Positions 35,007 through 48,795 of a stretch of 64,000 nucleotides of DNA are shown here, in pieces. The notes beneath the pieces were generated by a model. The model did no database searches. It saw only the letters and a program-made list of their open reading frames with translations, and had not been told where the DNA came from. The DNA lies in assembly GCF_051401765.1 (NCBI RefSeq), contig NW_027480506.1, positions 744,001 through 808,000 of the forward strand. The letters are read 5' to 3'. The stretch comes from Calliopsis andreniformis. Lineage: Eukaryota; Arthropoda; Insecta; Hymenoptera; Andrenidae. Position numbers and translations under genes: made by a program. Position 1 is the stretch's first letter; each line of letters begins with the position of its first letter.

Positions 35007-38000
35007 TGTTGTGGATTGAAGATTGAGTATTGAGGATAGAAGACTGTCGATTGAGGATGGAGAATTGAGGATTGAGGATCGAGGATTGAGGATTGAAGAT
35101 TTAGTATTGAGGATTGAAGATAGAGGATTGAGAATTGAGGATTTAGGATTGAGGATTGAAGATTGAGAATTGGGTATTGAGGATTGAAGAATGAGGATTG
35201 AGGATTGAGGATTGAGGATTGAAGGTTGAGGATTGGGTATGGAGGATTGAAGACTGAGGATTGAGGATTGAGGATTGAGGATTGAGGATTGAAGATTGAG
35301 TATTGAGGATTGAAGATTGAGGATTGAGGATTGAGGATTGAGGATTGAAGATTGTGTATTGAGGATTGAAGACTGAGGATTGGGTATTGAGGATTGAAGA
35401 ATGACGATTGAGGATTGAGGATTGAGGATTGAGGATTGAGGATTGAGTATTGAAGATTGAGTATTGATCACTGAGGATTGAGGATTGAGAATTGAGGATT
35501 GAGGATTTAAGATTGAATATTGAGGATTGAAGATTCAGGATTGAGGATTGAGGATTGAGGATGGAGGATGAGGGCTGAGGGTTGAGGATTGAGGTTTGAG
35601 GACTGAGGAATGAGGATTAAGGGTTGAGAATTGAGGATTGAGGATTGAGGATTGAAGATTGAGGATTGGGTATTGTGGATTGAAGAATGAGGATTGAGGA
35701 TTGAGGATTGAGGATTGAGGATTGAGGATTGAAGGTTGAGGATTGGGTATTGAGGATTGAAGACTGAGGATTGAGGATTGAGGATTGAGGATTGAGGATT
35801 GAAGATTGAGTATTGAGGATTGAAAGTTGAGGATTGAGGATTGAGGATTGAGGATTGAAGATTGAAGATTGAATATTGAGGATTGAAGATTGAGGATTGA
35901 GTATTGAGGACTGAGGATTGAGTATTGAGGATTGAGGATTGAGTATTGAAGATTGAGGGTTGATGATTGAGGATTGAGGATTGAGGATTGAGGATTGAAG
36001 ATTGAATATTGATGATTGAATATTGAGGACTGAGGATTGAGTGTTGTGGATTGAGGACGAGGTCTGAGGGTTGAATATAGATGTTTTAGGTCTGAGGATT
36101 AAGGATTGAGGATTGAGAATTGAGGATTGACGAATGAGGATTGAAGATTGAGGTTTGGGTATTGAGGATTGAAGAATGAGGATTGAGGATTGAGGATTGA
36201 GGATTGAGGATTGAGGTTTGAGGATTGAGGATTGAAGATTGAATGTTGAGGATTGAATATTCAGGATTGAGGATTGCCGATTGAGGATGGAGGATGAGGG
36301 CTGAGGGTTGAGGATTGAGGTTTCAGTATTGAATCCTGAGAATTCAGGATATTCTATTGAGTATCGAGAATTGAGGATTGATGGTTAGTATTGAGGATTG
36401 AGGATTGAGTATTGAGGATTGAGGATCAGGGCTGAGGGTTCAGGATTGAGGTTTGAGGACTGAGGACTGAGGGTTGAGGATTGAGAATTGAGGATTTAGG
36501 ATTGAGGATTGAAGATTGAGAATTGGGTATTGAGGATTGAAGAATGAGGATTGAGGATCGAGGATTGAGGATTGAGGAACTAGGATTGAAGGTTGAGGAT
36601 TGGGTATTGAGGATTGAAGACTGAGGATTGAGGATTGAGGATTGAGGATTGAGGATTGAGGATTGAGGAATGAAGGTTGAGGATTGGGTGTTGAGGATTG
36701 AAGAATGAGGATTGAGGATTGATGATTGAGGATTGAGGATTGAGGATTGGGGATTGAGGATTGAGCATTGAGGTTTGAGGACAGAGGGCTGAGGATTGAA
36801 GATTGAGTATTGAGGATTGAAGATTGAGGATTGAGGATTGAGGATTGAGGATTGAGGATTGAGGATTGAAGATTGTGTATTGAGGGTTGAAGATTGAGGA
36901 TTGAGTATTGAGGAATGAGGATTGAGGATTGAGGAATGAGGACTGAGTATTGAAGATTGAGTATTGATGATTGAGGACTGAGGATTGAGGATTGAAGATT
37001 GAATATTGATGATTGAATATTGAGGACTGAGGATTGAGGGTTGTGTATTGACGACGAGGACTGACTGTTGAATATTGATGTTTGAGGTCTGAGGGTTAAG
37101 GATTGAGGATTGAGAATTGAGGATTGAGGATTGAGGATTGAAGATTGAGGATTGGGTATTGTGGATTGAAGAATGAGGATTGAGGATTGAGAATTGAGAA
37201 TTGAGGATGAGGACTGAGGATTGAGGATTGCAGATTGAGTATTGAGGATTAAAGATTGAGGATTGAGGATTGAGGATTGAAGATTGAGGATTGAGGATTG
37301 AGTGTTGAGGATTGAGGTTTGAGGACTGAGGACTGAGGATTGATGATTGAGAATTGAGGATTGAGGATTGAGGATTGAAGATTGAGGTTTGAGGTTTGAG
37401 GATTGAGGATTGCAGATTCAGTATTGAGAATTGAAGATTGAGTATTGAGGATTGGAGATTGACGATTGAGGATTGAGGATTGAGGATTGAGGATGAGGGC
37501 TGAGTGTCGGGGATTGAGGTTTGACGACTGAGGACTGTGCATTCAGGATTGAGAATTCAGGATTGATGATTGAATATTGACGATTGAGGATTGGGTATTG
37601 AGGATTGAAGAATGAGGATTGATGATTGAGGATTGAGGATTGAGGATTGAGGATCTAGGATTGCAGATTGATTATTGAGGGTTGAGGATTGAGGATTGAG
37701 GATTGAGGATTGAGGATCTAGGATTGGAGATTGATTTTTGAGGATTGAATATTGAGGGTTGATGTTTGAGGACTCAGAATTGAGAATTGAGGATGAGGAC
37801 TGTGGGATGAGGATTGAGGTTTGAGAAACGAGGATTGAGTATTGAGGATTGAGGATTGAGGATTGAGGATTGAGTATTGAAGATTGAGTATTGATCACTG
37901 ATGATTGAGGATTGAATATTGAAGATTGAAGATTCAGGATTGAGGATTGAGGATTGAGGATGGAGGATGAGGGCTGAGGGTTGAGGATTGAGGTTTGAGG

Positions 38001-41000
38001 ACTGAGGAATGAGGATTAAGGGTTGAGAATTGAGGATTGAGGATTGAGGATTGAAGATTGAGGATTGGGTATTGTGGATTGAAGAATGAGGATTGAGGAT
38101 TGAGGATTGAGGATTGAGGATTGAGGATTGAAGGTTGAGGATTGGGTATTGAGGATTGAAGACTGAGGATTGAGGATTGAGGATTGAGGATTGAGGATTG
38201 AAGATTGAGTATTGAGGATTGAAAGTTGAGGATTGAGGATTGAGGATTGAGGATTGAAGATTGAAGATTGAATATTGAGGATTGAAGATTGAGGATTGAG
38301 TATTGAGGACTGAGGATTGAGTATTGAGGATTGAGGATTGAGTATTGAAGATTGAGGGTTGATGATTGAGGATTGAGGATTGAGGATTGAGGATTGAAGA
38401 TTGAATATTGATGATTGAATATTGAGGATTGAGGATTGAGTGTTGTGGATTGAAGATTGAGTATTGAGGATAGAAGACTGTCGATTGAGGATGGAGAATT
38501 GAGGATTGAGGATCGAGGATTGAGGATTGAAGATTTAGTATTGAGGATTGAAGATAGAGGATTGAGAATTGAGGATTTAGGATTGAGGATTGAAGATTGA
38601 GAATTGGGTATTGAGGATTGAAGAATGAGGATTGAGGATTGAGGATTGAGGATTGAAGGTTGAGGATTGGGTATTGAGGATTGAAGACTGAGGATTGAGG
38701 ATTGAGGATTGAGGATTGAGGATTGAAGATTGAGTATTGAGGATTGAAGATTGAGGATTGAGGATTGAGGATTGAGGATTGAAGATTGTGTATTGAGGAT
38801 TGAAGACTGAGGATTGGGTATTGAGGATTGAAGAATGACGATTGAGGATTGAGGATTGAGGATTGAGGATTGAGGATTGAGTATTGAAGATTGAGTATTG
38901 ATCACTGAGGATTGAGGATTGAGAATTGAGGATTGAGGATTTAAGATTCAATATTGAGGATTGAAGATTCAGGATTGAGGATTGAGGATTGAGGATGGAG
39001 GATGAGGGCTGAGGGTTGAGGATTGAGGTTTGAGGACTGAGGAATGAGGATTAAGGGTTGAGAATTGAGGATTGAGGATTGAGGATTGAAGATTGAGGAT
39101 TGGGTATTGTGGATTGAAGAATGAGGATTGAGGATTGAGGATTGAGGATTGAGGATTGAGGATTGAAGGTTGAGGATTGGGTATTGAGGATTGAAGACTG
39201 AGGATTGAGGATTGAGGATTGAGGATTGAGGATTGAAGATTGAGTATTGAGGATTGAAAGTTGAGGATTGAGGATTGAGGATTGAGGATTGAAGATTGAA
39301 GATTGAATATTGAGGATTGAAGATTGAGGATTGAGTATTGAGGACTGAGGATTGAGTATTGAGGATTGAGGATTGAGTATTGAAGATTGAGGGTTGATGA
39401 TTGAGGATTGAGGATTGAGGATTGAGGATTGAAGATTGAATATTGATGATTGAATATTGAGGACTGAGGATTGAGTGTTGTGGATTGAGGACGAGGTCTG
39501 AGGGTTGAATATTGATGTTTTAGGTCTGAGGATTAAGGATTGAGGATTGAGAATTGAGGATTGACGAATGAGGATTGAAGATTGAGGTTTGGGTATTGAG
39601 GATTGAAGAATGAGGATTGAGGATTGAGGATTGAGGATTGAGGATTGAGGTTTGAGGATTGAGGATTGAAGATTGAATGTTGAGGATTGAATATTCAGGA
39701 TTGAGGATTGCCGATTGAGGATGGAGGATGAGGGCTGAGGGTTGAGGATTGAGGTTTCAGTATTGAATCCTGAGAATTCAGGATATTCTATTGAGTATCG
39801 AGAATTGAGGATTGATGGTTAGTATTGAGGATTGAGGATTGAGGATTGAGGATTGAGGATCAGGGCTGAGGGTTCAGGATTGAGGTTTGAGGACTGAGGA
39901 CTGAGGGTTGAGGATTGAGAATTGAGGATTTAGGATTGAGGATTGAATATTGAGAATTGGGTATTGAGGATTGAAGAATGAGGATTGAGGATCGAGGATT
40001 GAGGATTGAGGAACTAGGATTGAAGGTTGAGGATTGGGTATTGAGGATTGAAGACTGAGGATTGAGGATTGAGGATTGAGGATTGAGGATTGAGGATTGA
40101 GGAATGAAGGTTGAGGATTGGGTATTGAGGATTGAAGAATGAGGATTGAGGATTGATGATTGAGGATTGAGGATTGAGGATTGGGGATTGAGGATTGAGC
40201 ATTGAGGTTTGAGGACAGAGGGCTGAGGATTGAAGATTGAGTATTGAGGATTGAAGATTGAGGATTGAGGATTGAGGATTGAGGATTGAGGATTGAAGAT
40301 TGTGTATTGAGGGTTGAAGATTGAGGATTGAGTATTGAGGAATGAGGATTGAGGATTGAGGAATGAGGACTGAGTATTGAAGATTGAGTATTGATGATTG
40401 AGGACTGAGGATTGAGGATTGAAGATTGAATATTGATGATTGAATATTGAGGACTGAGGATTGAGGGTTGTGTATTGACGACGAGGACTGACTGTTGAAT
40501 ATTGATGTTTGAGGTCTGAGGGTTAAGGATTGAGGATTGAGAATTGAGGATTGAGGATTGAGGATTGAAGATTGAGGATTGGGTATTGTGGATTGAAGAA
40601 TGAGGATTGAGGATTGAGAATTGAGAATTGAGGATGAGGACTGAGGATTGAGGATTGCAGATTGAGTATTGAGGATTAAAGATTGAGGATTGAGGATTGA
40701 GGATTGAAGATTGAGGATTGAGGATTGAGTGTTGAGGATTGAGGTTTGAGGACTGAGGACTGAGGATTGATGATTGAGAATTGAGGATTGAGGATTGAGG
40801 ATTGAAGATTGAGGTTTGAGGTTTGAGGATTGAGGATTGCGGATTCAGTATTGAGAATTGAAGATTGAGTATTGAGGATTGGAGATTGACGATTGAGGAT
40901 TGAGGATTGAGGATTGAGGATGAGGGCTGAGTGTCGGGGATTGAGGTTTGACGACTGAGGACTGTGCATTCAGGATTGAGAATTCAGGATTGATGATTGA

Positions 41001-43730
41001 ATATTGACGATTGAGGATTGGGTATTGAGGATTGAAGAATGAGGATTGATGATTGAGGATTGAGGATTGAGGATTGAGGATCTAGGATTGCAGATTGATT
41101 ATTGAGGGTTGAGGATTGAGGATTGAGGATTGAGGATTGAGGATCTAGGATTGGAGATTGATTTTTGAGGATTGAATATTGAGGGTTGATGTTTGAGGAC
41201 TCAGAATTGAGAATTGAGGATGAGGACTGTGGGATGAGGATTGAGGTTTGAGAAATGACGATTGAGTATTGAGGATTGAGGATTGAGGATTGAGGATTGA
41301 GTATTGAAGATTGAGTATTGATCACTGATGATTGAGGATTGAATATTGAGGATTGAAGATTCAGGATTGAGGATTGAGGATTGAGGATGGAGGATGAGGG
41401 CTGAGGGTTGAGGATTGAGGTTTGAGGACTGAGGAATGAGGATTAAGGGTTGAGAATTGAGGATTGAGGATTGAGGATTGAAGATTGAGGATTGGGTATT
41501 GTGGATTGAAGAATGAGGATTGAGGATTGAGGATTGAGGATTGAGGATTGAGGATTGAAGGTTGAGGATTGGGTATTGAGGATTGAAGACTGAGGATTGA
41601 GGATTGAGGATTGAGGATTGAGGATTGAAGATTGAGTATTGAGGATTGAAAGTTGAGGATTGAGGATTGAGGATTGAGGATTGAAGATTGAAGATTGAAT
41701 ATTGAGGATTGAAGATTGAGGATTGAGTATTGAGGACTGAGGATTGAGTATTGAGGATTGAGGATTGAGTATTGAAGATTGAGGGTTGATGATTGAGGAT
41801 TGAGGATTGAGGATTGAGGATTGAAGATTGAATATTGATGATTGAATATTGAGGACTGATGATTGAGTGTTGTGGATTGAGGACGAGGTCTGAGGGTTGA
41901 ATATTGATGTTTTAGGTCTGAGGATTAAGGATTGAGGATTGAGAATTGAGGATTGACGAATGAGGATTGAAGATTGAGGTTTGGGTATTGAGGATTGAAG
42001 AATGAGGATTGACGATTGAGGATTGAGGATTGAGGATTGAGGTTTGAGGATTGAGGATTGAAGATTGAATGTTGAGGATTGAATATTCAGGATTGAGGAT
42101 TGCCGATTGAGGATGGAGGATGAGGGCTGAGGGTTGAGGATTGAGGTTTCAGTATTGAATCCTGAGAATTCAGGATATTCTATTGAGTATCGAGAATTGA
42201 GGATTGATGGTTAGTATTGAGGATTGAGGATTGAGGATTGAGGATTGAGGATCAGGGCTGAGGGTTCAGGATTGAGGTTTGAGGACTGAGGACTGAGGGT
42301 TGAGGATTGAGAATTGAGGATTTAGGATTGAGGATTGAAGATTGAGAATTGGGTATTGAGGATTGAAGAATGAGGATTGAGGATCGAGGATTGAGGATTG
42401 AGGAACTAGGATTGAAGGTTGAGGATTGGGTATTGAGGATTGAAGACTGAGGATTGAGGATTGAGGATTGAGGATTGAGGATTGAGGATTGAGGATTGAG
42501 GAATGAAGGTTGAGGATTGGGTATTGAGGATTGAAGAATGAGGATTGAGGATTGATGATTGGGGATTGAGGATTGAGGATTGGGGATTGAGGATTGAGCA
42601 TTGAGGTTTGAGGACAGAGGGCTGAGGATTGAAGATTGAGTATTGAGGATTGAAGATTGAGGATTGAGGATTGAGGATTGAGGATTGAGGATTGAAGATT
42701 GTGTATTGAGGGTTGAAGATTGAGGATTGAGTATTGAGGAATGAGGATTGAGGATTGAGGAATGAGGACTGAGTATTGAAGATTGAGTATTGATGATTGA
42801 GGACTGAGGATTGAGGATTGAAGATTGAATATTGATGATTGAATATTGAGGACTGAGGATTGAGGGTTGTGTATTGACGACGAGGACTGACTGTTGAATA
42901 TTGATGTTTGAGGTCTGAGGGTTAAGGATTGAGGATTGAGAATTGAGGATTGAGGATTGAGGATTGAAGATTGAGGATTGGGTATTGTGGATTGAAGAAT
43001 GAGGATTGAGGATTGAGAATTGAGAATTGAGGATGAGGACTGAGGATTGAGGATTGCAGATTGAGTATTGAGGATTAAAGATTGAGGATTGAGGATTGAG
43101 GATTGAAGATTGAGGATTGAGGATTGAGTGTTGAGGATTGAGGTTTGAGGACTGAGGACTGAGGATTGATGATTGAGAATTGAGGATTGAGGATTGAGGA
43201 TTGAAGATTGAGGTTTGAGGTTTGAGGATTGAGGATTGCAGATTCAGTATTGAGAATTGAAGATTGAGTATTGAGGATTGGAGATTGACGATTGAGGATT
43301 GAGGATTGAGGATTGAGGATGAGGGCTGAGTGTCGGGGATTGAGGTTTGACGACTGAGGACTGTGCATTCAGGATTGAGAATTCAGGATTGATGATTGAA
43401 TATTGACGATTGAGGATTGGGTATTGAGGATTGAAGAATGAGGATTGATGATTGAGGATTGAGGATTGAGGATTGAGTATCTAGGATTGCAGATTGATTA
43501 TTGAGGGTTGAGGATTGAGGATTGAGGATTGAGGATTGAGGATCTAGGATTGGAGATTGATTTTTGAGGATTGAATATTGAGGGTTGATGTTTGAGGACT
43601 CAGAATTGAGAATTGAGGATGAGGACTGTGGGATGAGGATTGAGGTTTGAGAAATGAGGATTGAGTATTGAGGATTGAGGATTGAGGATTGAGGATTGAG
43701 TATTGAAGATTGAGTATTGATCACTGATGA
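35006..43730 (+). repeat. Three-copy tandem array, spacing 3,434 then 2,392 bp
   Basis: GTGTTGTGG with GACTGTCG is at 35006 and 38440 (3,434 bp). The inverted repeat is at 36333, 39767 and 42159 (3,434 and 2,392 bp). GGAACTAGG is at about 36577, 40011 and 42403 with the same spacings, and later landmarks give 3,427 and 2,399 bp, each one heptamer off. The third copy lacks about 1,042 bp present in the first two. Inside each long copy, an approximately 1,036-bp segment beginning at the GATTAAGGG marker (38010, 39046) is itself repeated. Confidence 0.87.
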
Positions 43731-44230
43731 TTGAGGATTGAGGATTGAGGATTGAGGATTGAGGATTGAGGATTGAGGATTGAAGATTGAGGATTGGGTA
43801 TTGTGGATTGAAGAATGAGGATTGAGGTTTGAGAATTGAGAATTGAGGATGAGGACTGAGGATTGAGGATTGCAGATTGAGTATTGAGGATTAAAGATTG
43901 AATATTGAGGATTGAAGATTGAGGGTTGAGGATTGAGGATTGAGAATTGAGAATTGAGGATGAGGACTGAGGGTTGAGGATTGAGGTTTGAGGAATGAGG
44001 ATTGAGGACTGAAGATTGACGATTGAGTATTGATGATTAAAGATTTATGACTGAGGTTTGAGGATTGAGGATTGAGGATTGAGGTCTGAGGATTGAAGAT
44101 TGAGTACTGAGGATTGAATATTGAGGATTGAAGGTTGAGGGTTGAGGATAGACGATTGAGGATGGAGTATGAGGACTGACGGCTGAGGATTGAGGTTTGA
44201 GGATTGAGGATTGAGGATTGAGGACTGAGG
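43730..44230 (+). repeat. Mosaic junction segment
   Basis: After a seven-unit perfect run at 43733-43781, about 100 bp match 43.0 kb (GGGTATTGTGG, GATTAAAG). Then 43.90-44.23 kb match 7.41-7.76 kb (GATTTATGACTG, GGATGGAGTATG, GACTGACGG). The sequence then switches into block R. It records at least two joins within 500 bp. Confidence 0.72.
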
Positions 44231-47200
44231 ATTGAAGATTGAGGATTGAGAATTGAGGATTCAGTATCGAGGATGAGGGCTGAGGGTTGAGGATTGAGGT
44301 TTGAGGACTGAGGACTGAGGATTGAGGATTGAGAATTGAGGATTGAGGATTGAGTATTGAAGATTGAGTATTGAGGATTGAAGATTGACGATTGAGGATT
44401 GGGGATTGAGGATTGAGGATTGAACGTTGAGGACTGAGTGTTGAGGGTTGAGTGATGAGAATTGATGTTTGTGGATAGAGGTTTGAAGATTGCAGTTTGA
44501 GTATTGAGTATTGAAAGCTGTGAATTGAGGATATTCTATTGAGGATTGAGGATTGACAATTGATTGTTGAGGACTGAGGGCCGAAGATTGAGGACTCAGG
44601 ATTGAGGATTCAGAATTGAGGTTTGAGGAGTGAGGATTGTGGATTGAGGATTGAGGATTGAAGATTCAGTATTGAGGATTGAAGATTGGGAATTGAGGAT
44701 TGAGGATTGAACATTGAGGACTGAGTGTTGAGTGTTGAGTGATGAGAATTTATGTTTGTGGATAGAGGTTTGAAGGTTGCAGATTGAGTATTGAGTATTG
44801 AAAACTTTCAATTGAGAATATTCTATTGAGGATTGAGGATTGACAACAGATTCTTGAGGACTGAGGTCTGAAGATTGAGGATTCAGGATTTTGGATCCAG
44901 AATTGAGGTTTGAGGACTAAGGATTGAGGATTGAAGATTGAGTATTGAGGATTGAGGATTGAGGATTGAAGATTGAGGATTGAGGATTGAGGATGGGTGC
45001 TGACGGTTCAGGATTGAGGTTTGAGGACTGAGGACTGAGGATAGAGCATTGAGAAATGAGGATTGAGTATTGAGGATTGAAGATTGAGTATTGGGTATTG
45101 AGGATCGAAACATGAGGATTGAGGATTGAAGTTTGAGGATTGAGGATTGAATATTGAGTATTGAGGATTGAAGGCTGACGATTGAGGATTGAGGATTGGG
45201 GACTGAGAATTGAGGATTGAGGATTGAAGATTGAGGATTGGGTATTGAGGATTGAAGTATGAGGATTGAGGATTGAGGATAGAGGATTGAGTGTTGAGGA
45301 TTGAAGATTGAGTATTGAGGATAGAAGACTGACGATTGAGGATTGAGGATTGAGTGTTGAAGATTGAGGATTGATGATTGAGGAATGAGGATTGAGGATT
45401 GAGGATTGAGGATTGAGTATTGAAGATTGAGGATTGATGATTGAGGACTGAGGATTGAGTGTCGAGTGATGAGAATTGATGTTTCTGGATAGAGGTTTGA
45501 AGATTGCAGATTGAGTATTGACTATTGAAAACCTTGAATTGAGGATATTCTATTGAGGATTGAGGATTGACAACAGATTGTTGAGGACTGAGGTCTGAAG
45601 ATTGAGGATTCAGTATTGAGGATACAGAATTGAGGTTTGAGGTCTAAGGATTGAGGATTGAAGATTGAGTATTGAGGATTGAGGATTGAGGATTGAAGAT
45701 TGAGGGTTGAGGATTGAGGATGGGGGCTGACGGTTGAGGATTGAGGTTTGAGGACTGAGCACTGAGGATAGAGCATTGAGAAATGAGGATTGAGGATTGA
45801 TGATTGAAGATTGAGTATTGGGTATTGAGGATTGAAGAATGAGGATTGAGCATTGAGGTTTGAGGATTGAGGATTGAAGATTGAGTATTGAGGATTGAAG
45901 ACTGACGATTGAGGATAGGGGATTGAGGACTGAGGATTGAGGATTGAAGATTGATGATTGAGGATTGGGTATTGAGGATTGAAGAATGAGGATTGAGGAT
46001 TGAGGATTGAGTGTTGAGGATTGAAGATTGAGAATTGAGGATAGAAGACTGACGATTGAGGATTGAGGATTGAGTATTGAAGATTAAGGATTGATGATTG
46101 AGGAATGAGGATTGCGGATTGAGGATTGAGGATTGAGTGTTGAAGATTGAGGATTGATGATTGAGGACTGAGGATTGAGGATTGGGGATTGAGGATTGAG
46201 GATTGAGGTTTGAGGACTGAGGACTGAGGATTGTGGATTGAGGATTGAGGATTGAAGATTCAGTATTGAGGATTGAAGATTGGGAATTGAGGATTGAGGA
46301 TTGAACATTGAGGACTAAGTGTTGAGTGTTGAGTGATGAGAATTGATGTTTGTGGATAGAGGTTTGAAGATTGCAGATTGAGTATTGAGTATTGAAAACT
46401 TTGAATTGAGGATATTCTATTGAGGATTGAGGATTGACAACAGATTGCTGAGGACTGAGGGCCGAAGATTGAGGATTCAGGATTGAGGATTCAGAATTGA
46501 GGTTTGAGGACTGAGGATTGAGGATTGAAGATTGAGTACTGAGGATTGAAGATTGAGGATTGAGAATTGAGGATTTAGTATCGAGGATGAGGGCTGAGGG
46601 TTGAGGATTGAGGTTTGAGGACTGAGGACTGAGGATTGAGGATTGAGAATTGAGGATTGAGGATTGAGGATTGAAGATTGAGGATAATGTATTGAGAATT
46701 GGAGACTGAGGATTGAGGATTGAGGATGAGGGCTGAGGGTTGAGGATTGAGATTTGAGGATTGAAGATTGAGTATTGGGTATTGGGGATTGAAGAATGAG
46801 GATTGAGTATTGAGGACTGAAGATTGACGATCGAGGATTGAGTATTGAGGATTGAACATTGAGTATTGAGGATTGAAGATTGAGGATTGAGGATTGATCA
46901 TTGAGGACTGAGGATTGAGGACTGAGGATTGAGGATTGAGAATTGAGAACTGATAATGAGGACTGAGGGTTGAGGATTGAGGATATATGATTGAGGATTG
47001 AGGATTGAGTATTGAAGATTGAGGATTGATGACTGAGTATTGAGGATTGAGGATTGAAAATTGATTATTAAGGATTGAAGATTGAGGATTGATGACTGAG
47101 TATTGAGGATTGAGGATTGAAAATTGATTATTAAGGATTGAAGATTGAGGATTGAGGATTGAGGATTGAGAATTGAGAATTGAGGATGAGGACTGAGGGT

Positions 47201-47900
47201 TGTGGATTGAGGTTTGAGGAATGAGGATTGAGGATTGAGGATTGAGGATTGAGGATTGAGGATTGAGGATTGAGGATTGAGTATTGAAGATTGAGTATTG
47301 ATGACTGAGGATTGAGGATTGAGGATTGAGCATTGAGGTTTGAGGACTGAGGGCTGACGATTGAGGATTGAGTATTGAGGATTGAGGATGAGGGCTAAGT
47401 GTTGAGGATTGAGGTTTGAGGACTGAGGACTGAGGATTGATGATTGAGAATTGAGGATTGAGGATTGAGGATTGAAGATTGAGGATTGGGTATTGAGGAT
47501 TGAAGAATGAGGATTGAGGATTGAGGATTGAGGATTGAGGATTGAGGATTGAGTATTGAAGATTGAGTATTGATCACTGAGGATTGAGGATTGAGGATTG
47601 AGGTTTGAGGATTGAAGATTGAATATTGAGGATTGAAGATTCAGGATTGAGGATTGAGGATTGAGGATGGAGGATGATGGCTGAGGGTTGAGGATTGAGG
47701 TTTGAGGACTGAGGAATGAGGATTAAGGGTTGAGAATTGAGGATTGAGGATTGAGGATTGAAGATTGACGATTGGATATTGAGGATTGAAGAATGAGGAT
47801 TGAGGATTGAGGATTGAGGATTGAAGATTGAGGATTGAATGTTGAGGATTGGGTATTGAGGATTGAAGACTGAGGATTGAGGATAGAGGATTGAGGATTG
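44230..47900 (+). repeat. Segmental block R (paralogue of 0.84-4.2 kb)
   Basis: Pairs with block L at offsets of 43,388, 43,577 and 43,640 bp. It carries class a, b, c and d modules starting at 44452, 44739, 45466 and 46333. A 63-bp direct duplication at 47.03-47.15 kb accounts for the last offset step. Confidence 0.85.
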
Positions 47901-48795
47901 AGGACTGAGGATTGAGGATTGGGGATTGAGGATTGAGGATTGAGGTTTGAGGACTGAGGACTGAGGATTGTGGATTGAGGATTGAGGATTGAAGATTCAG
48001 TATTGAGGATTGAAGATTGGGAATTGAGGATTGAGGATTGAACATTGAGGACTAAGTGTTGAGTGTTGAGTGATGAGAATTGATGTTTGTAGATAGAGGT
48101 TTGAAGATTGCAGATTGAGTATTGAGTATTGAAAACTTTGAATTGAGGATATTCTATTGAGGATTGAGGATTGACAACAGATTGCTGAGGACTGAGGGCC
48201 GAAGATTGAGGATTCAGGATTGAGGATTCAGAATTGAGGTTTGAGGACTGAGGATTGAGGATTGAAGATTGAGTACTGAGGATTGAAGATTGAGGATTGA
48301 GAATTGAGGATTCAGTATCGAGGATGAGGGCTGAGGGTTGAGGATTGAGGTTTGAGGACTGAGGACTGAGGATTGAGGATTGAGAATTGAGGATTGAGGA
48401 TTGAGGATTGAAGATTGAGGATAATGTATTGAGAATTGGAGACTGAGGATTGAGGATTGAGGATGAGGGCTGAGGGTTGAGGATTGAGATTTGAGGATTG
48501 AAGATTGAGTATTGGGTATTGGGGATTGAAGAATGAGGATTGAGTATTGAGGACTGAAGATTGACGATCGAGGATTGAGTATTGAGGATTGAACATTGAG
48601 TATTGAGGATTGAAGATTGAGGATTGAGGATTGATCATTGAGGACTGAGGATTGAGGACTGAGGATTGAGGATTGAGAATTGAGAACTGATAATGAGGAC
48701 TGAGGGTTGAGGATTGAGGATATATGATTGAGGATTGAGGATTGAGTATTGAAGATTGAGGATTGATGACTGAGTATTGAGGATTGAGGATTGAG
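46164..48795 (+). repeat. 1,737-bp tandem duplication
   Basis: AGGACTGAGG lies at 46164 and again at 47901, and class d modules start at 46333 and 48070. The second copy is truncated near 48,795, where GATGACTGAG sequence is joined to GGATGGAGGATGATGG. Block L has no second copy, so the duplication is specific to the right-hand block. Confidence 0.85.
47029..47155 (+). repeat. 63-bp direct duplication
   Basis: GATGACTGAG through GAAAATTGATTATTAAGG occurs twice with a spacing of 63 bp (nine heptamers); GACTGAG is at 47031 and 47094. Block L has one copy at the corresponding place near 3.45 kb. Confidence 0.83.
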
